A DNA stretch of 64,000 nucleotides, taken from assembly GCA_027030245.1 (NCBI GenBank), contig JALVFE010000016.1, positions 434,001 through 498,000 on the forward strand, in the 5' to 3' direction. The number at the start of each line of letters is the position of its first letter. Positions within the stretch are counted from its first letter, which is position 1. The notes beneath the pieces are model-generated. The model ran no database searches. It saw only the letters and a program-made list of their open reading frames with translations, and was not told the DNA's origin. The translations under genes and the position numbers were made by a program. Source of the stretch: Melioribacteraceae bacterium. GTDB lineage: Bacteria > Bacteroidota > Ignavibacteria > Ignavibacteriales > Melioribacteraceae. Shown piece after piece: positions 62,346 to 64,000 of this stretch.

Positions 62346-62390
62346 AGAATTGATGTAACTTTAAGTTTCATAAAAAGTTACATCAATTCT
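62346..62390. repeat. 17-bp perfect inverted repeat with 11-nt loop
   Basis: AGAATTGATGTAACTTT (62346-62362) and its exact complement (62374-62390) surround an 11-nt loop, in the 143-bp gap between the large TPR gene and HU. On the minus strand no strong T-run follows, so a classic terminator is uncertain. It could be a terminator-like hairpin for the TPR gene, an operator for HU, or a remnant of a small mobile repeat. Confidence 0.85.
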
Positions 62391-62412
62391 TCGGTTTTCC
62401 GGGTATTAAAAT

Positions 62413-64000
62413 TCAGTTGTTCGATTCGGTTTTAGAAGAAGCGAATTCGTAAAGTTTCTTTATTTCTTCGCCGTAACTTTCGTCAATTTCTTTAATTTTA
62501 TTGAAATCTTCCAATGCACGTTTGTAGTTTTTAAGCCGTAAGCCGAGATATCCGTGTAACGCAATAGCATCTTTGAAATGATCGCTCAATTCAATTGCTT
62601 TTTCAAGATCGAACAATGCTTCCTGGTCTCTACCCAATTTATGCAATAAATTAGCCCGGATGAAATAATTTTTACTTTCTTCCGGTTTCAGTTGTATAGC
62701 TTGCGAAATATCTTCAAGTCCTTGTTCGAATTTACTCTCTTTGAATAACACAATTGCCCTTTTAACACGAGCATCGTAATACCTGTCATCAATCTCTATG
62801 GCTTTATTTAGATCGTCTATAATATTTTCATTCCCGTTAAATTTCTCCCGTGCAAGAGCTCTCAAATAATAACCTTGGGTATGTCGTGGATTAAGTTCAA
62901 TTAAACTGGTAAAACTGTTTATCGCTCTTTCGAATAAATCTAATTTCAGATTTATTATTCCACGGAGTAAATGGAATTTCTCAACTGCATCGTTAATTTC
63001 AATTGCTTTATTAATCAACGATAATGCTTCTTCGAGATTGTTATTGTTGTACTCATATACCGCCAAAATATACAATTGTTCATGAGTTTTATTATTTCTA
63101 CTCTTTAATTGATTCAAATCTTCTTTAGAGGCCGTTTCGTCTCCTAGTTTTAGTTTTAATCCGGCAGAAATCAGATAAATATCGTTAGCATCTTCCGTAA
63201 GTTCTTTAACCTTTTCCAATTGTTCTATTGCTTTTTCCAGTTCGTTTTGTTCTTTGTAAATCTCGGCAAGAAGAATATACGGTTTTACAAATTCTTTGTT
63301 TATTTCGGTAATTGCAACCAGAGCATCTATAGCATGTTGCAAATCTCCTTTTAAGTAATTGATATAAGCGATGTTATAGATTGCACTGGCATATTCGGGA
63401 TAAATTTCCACTGCTTTATTAAACATCTTTTCTGCTTCTTCGAAATTGCCTTGCTTGTATTTAATATATCCTAAAATGTTATAAACTTCGGGAGATTCCG
63501 GATTTTTTTCGAGAAGATTTGTTAAAATGCCGGAGGCTTCGTCAAATTCGTTATTTTTTATTTTAATGCGGGCAAGCAATATTAATGCATCTGTATTATC
63601 TGGAGAAATTTCAAGCGATTTTTTTACGAAGTTGAGCGCTTCGTCATATTTTTTTTCGATATATTTAATTTCACCTTTAATAAAAAATCCTTCGGCTCGG
63701 TCGGTACTTCCGGAAATGAATTTATCGATAAAATTATTTGCTTCGGTAAACTTTTTTTCAATAAGAGCAATATTGCTTAAAAAATAAAAGGTGTAAGGCG
63801 AAAATTGCGGGTCGATTTTTGCCACTTCCAAAAAATCTTGCTCCGCATTTGTATGGTTTCCCAAATAATATTCGGATATTCCTTTTCCGTAGAGGGCATT
63901 TATGTTTTTGGGAACGTATTTGAGAGCAGATGAATAGTTTGTTAACGCCGCAGCATATTCTTCTTTTTCAAGAGCATTGCTTCCTTTGTTAAGTAGTTCT
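62413..64000 (-). CDS. Large TPR-repeat protein (partial at the right edge)
   Basis: The frame is open from 64000 down to the stop at 62413-62415, so the 5' end lies outside the window; the visible part is 528 codons. Nothing in it is a clear start: the residue at 63862-63864 is an internal TTG. The protein is a continuous array of tetratricopeptide repeats (A-L-N-F-V-K-K-S-L, A-E-K-M-F-N-K-A-V, A-I-E-Q-L-E-K-V, A-L-S-L-I-N-K-A-I, A-L-E-D-F-N-K-I), which form superhelical protein-binding surfaces. No other domain is visible. Its partner is unknown. The inverted repeat at 62346-62390 follows its stop. Confidence 0.92.
   Translation of the reverse strand, partial: ELLNKGSNALEKEEYAAALTNYSSALKYVPKNINALYGKGISEYYLGNHTNAEQDFLEVAKIDPQFSPYTFYFLSNIALIEKKFTEANNFIDKFISGSTDRAEGFFIKGEIKYIEKKYDEALNFVKKSLEISPDNTDALILLARIKIKNNEFDEASGILTNLLEKNPESPEVYNILGYIKYKQGNFEEAEKMFNKAVEIYPEYASAIYNIAYINYLKGDLQHAIDALVAITEINKEFVKPYILLAEIYKEQNELEKAIEQLEKVKELTEDANDIYLISAGLKLKLGDETASKEDLNQLKSRNNKTHEQLYILAVYEYNNNNLEEALSLINKAIEINDAVEKFHLLRGIINLKLDLFERAINSFTSLIELNPRHTQGYYLRALAREKFNGNENIIDDLNKAIEIDDRYYDARVKRAIVLFKESKFEQGLEDISQAIQLKPEESKNYFIRANLLHKLGRDQEALFDLEKAIELSDHFKDAIALHGYLGLRLKNYKRALEDFNKIKEIDESYGEEIKKLYEFASSKTESNN

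Noticed and set aside
1-64000. CRISPR arrays, insertion sequences or prophage
   Set aside because: No regularly spaced repeats, transposase, integrase or phage structural genes were seen on either strand.

Overview
This is an AT-rich bacterial window coded almost entirely on the minus strand. Only one protein gene, a small TPR gene at 60.4-61.0 kb, lies on the plus strand. Several traits suggest a Gram-negative member of the Bacteroidota/Chlorobiota/Ignavibacteriota group, with Ignavibacteria-like bacteria the best guess. These are type IX secretion (T9SS) C-terminal sorting domains, a PorV/PorQ-type barrel, a GWxTD-type protein, a 31-residue COX24-like basic protein, an lpxL-type acyltransferase, a meso-DAP-type MurE and a dcw cluster without murB or ddl. 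The placement is inferred from gene content; no phylogeny was run.

Region 1 (0-4.2 kb): the end of a lipopolysaccharide-type gene set (family 9 glycosyltransferase, LpxL-like acyltransferase), a GWxTD-type exported protein and an alpha/beta hydrolase. Region 2 (4.2-16.0 kb): a surface module made of a DUF4397-like lipoprotein, a TonB-dependent receptor with a carboxypeptidase-regulatory-like domain, and two paralogous ~1,040-residue T9SS cargo proteins on either side of a PorV/PorQ-like barrel. It has a TTGACA-17-TAAATT promoter, a leader of about 365 nt containing a hairpin and a 19-codon reading frame, an internal GC-rich hairpin, a strong terminator, and a second promoter for the last gene. 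Region 3 (16.1-25.4 kb): thioredoxin, acyl-CoA dehydrogenase, FabL-like enoyl-ACP reductase, dnaE, dut, a flippase, a thioesterase and accA.

Region 4 (25.4-44.1 kb): a surface-polysaccharide locus. It holds an intact polyprenyl-phosphate sugar phosphotransferase, a fusion of a GT2 domain with a core-deleted phosphotransferase, a Dpm1-like enzyme, further glycosyltransferases, a three-gene diacetamido-sugar cassette, flippase, polymerase, chain-length regulator, an SLBB export protein and rfbB, plus lhgO. Together these could make an activated sugar, assemble a lipid-linked repeat, flip it, polymerise it and export it.

Region 5 (44.2-60.2 kb): a compact dcw division and peptidoglycan cluster in the order mraZ-rsmH-ftsL-ftsI-murE-murF-mraY-murD-ftsW-murG-murC-ftsQ-ftsA-ftsZ. 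It has a sigma70-like promoter before mraZ and a long hairpin after ftsZ. Region 6 (60.2-64 kb): a plus-strand TPR gene convergent with tRNA-Thr(CGT), the 31-codon COX24-like gene, a zinc-ribbon/TPR protein, an HU-family protein, a 17-bp perfect inverted repeat and a large TPR protein that runs off the right edge. No CRISPR array, insertion sequence or prophage was seen. The most unusual items are the T9SS surface module with its leader, and the glycosyltransferase carrying a core-deleted sugar-transferase domain.
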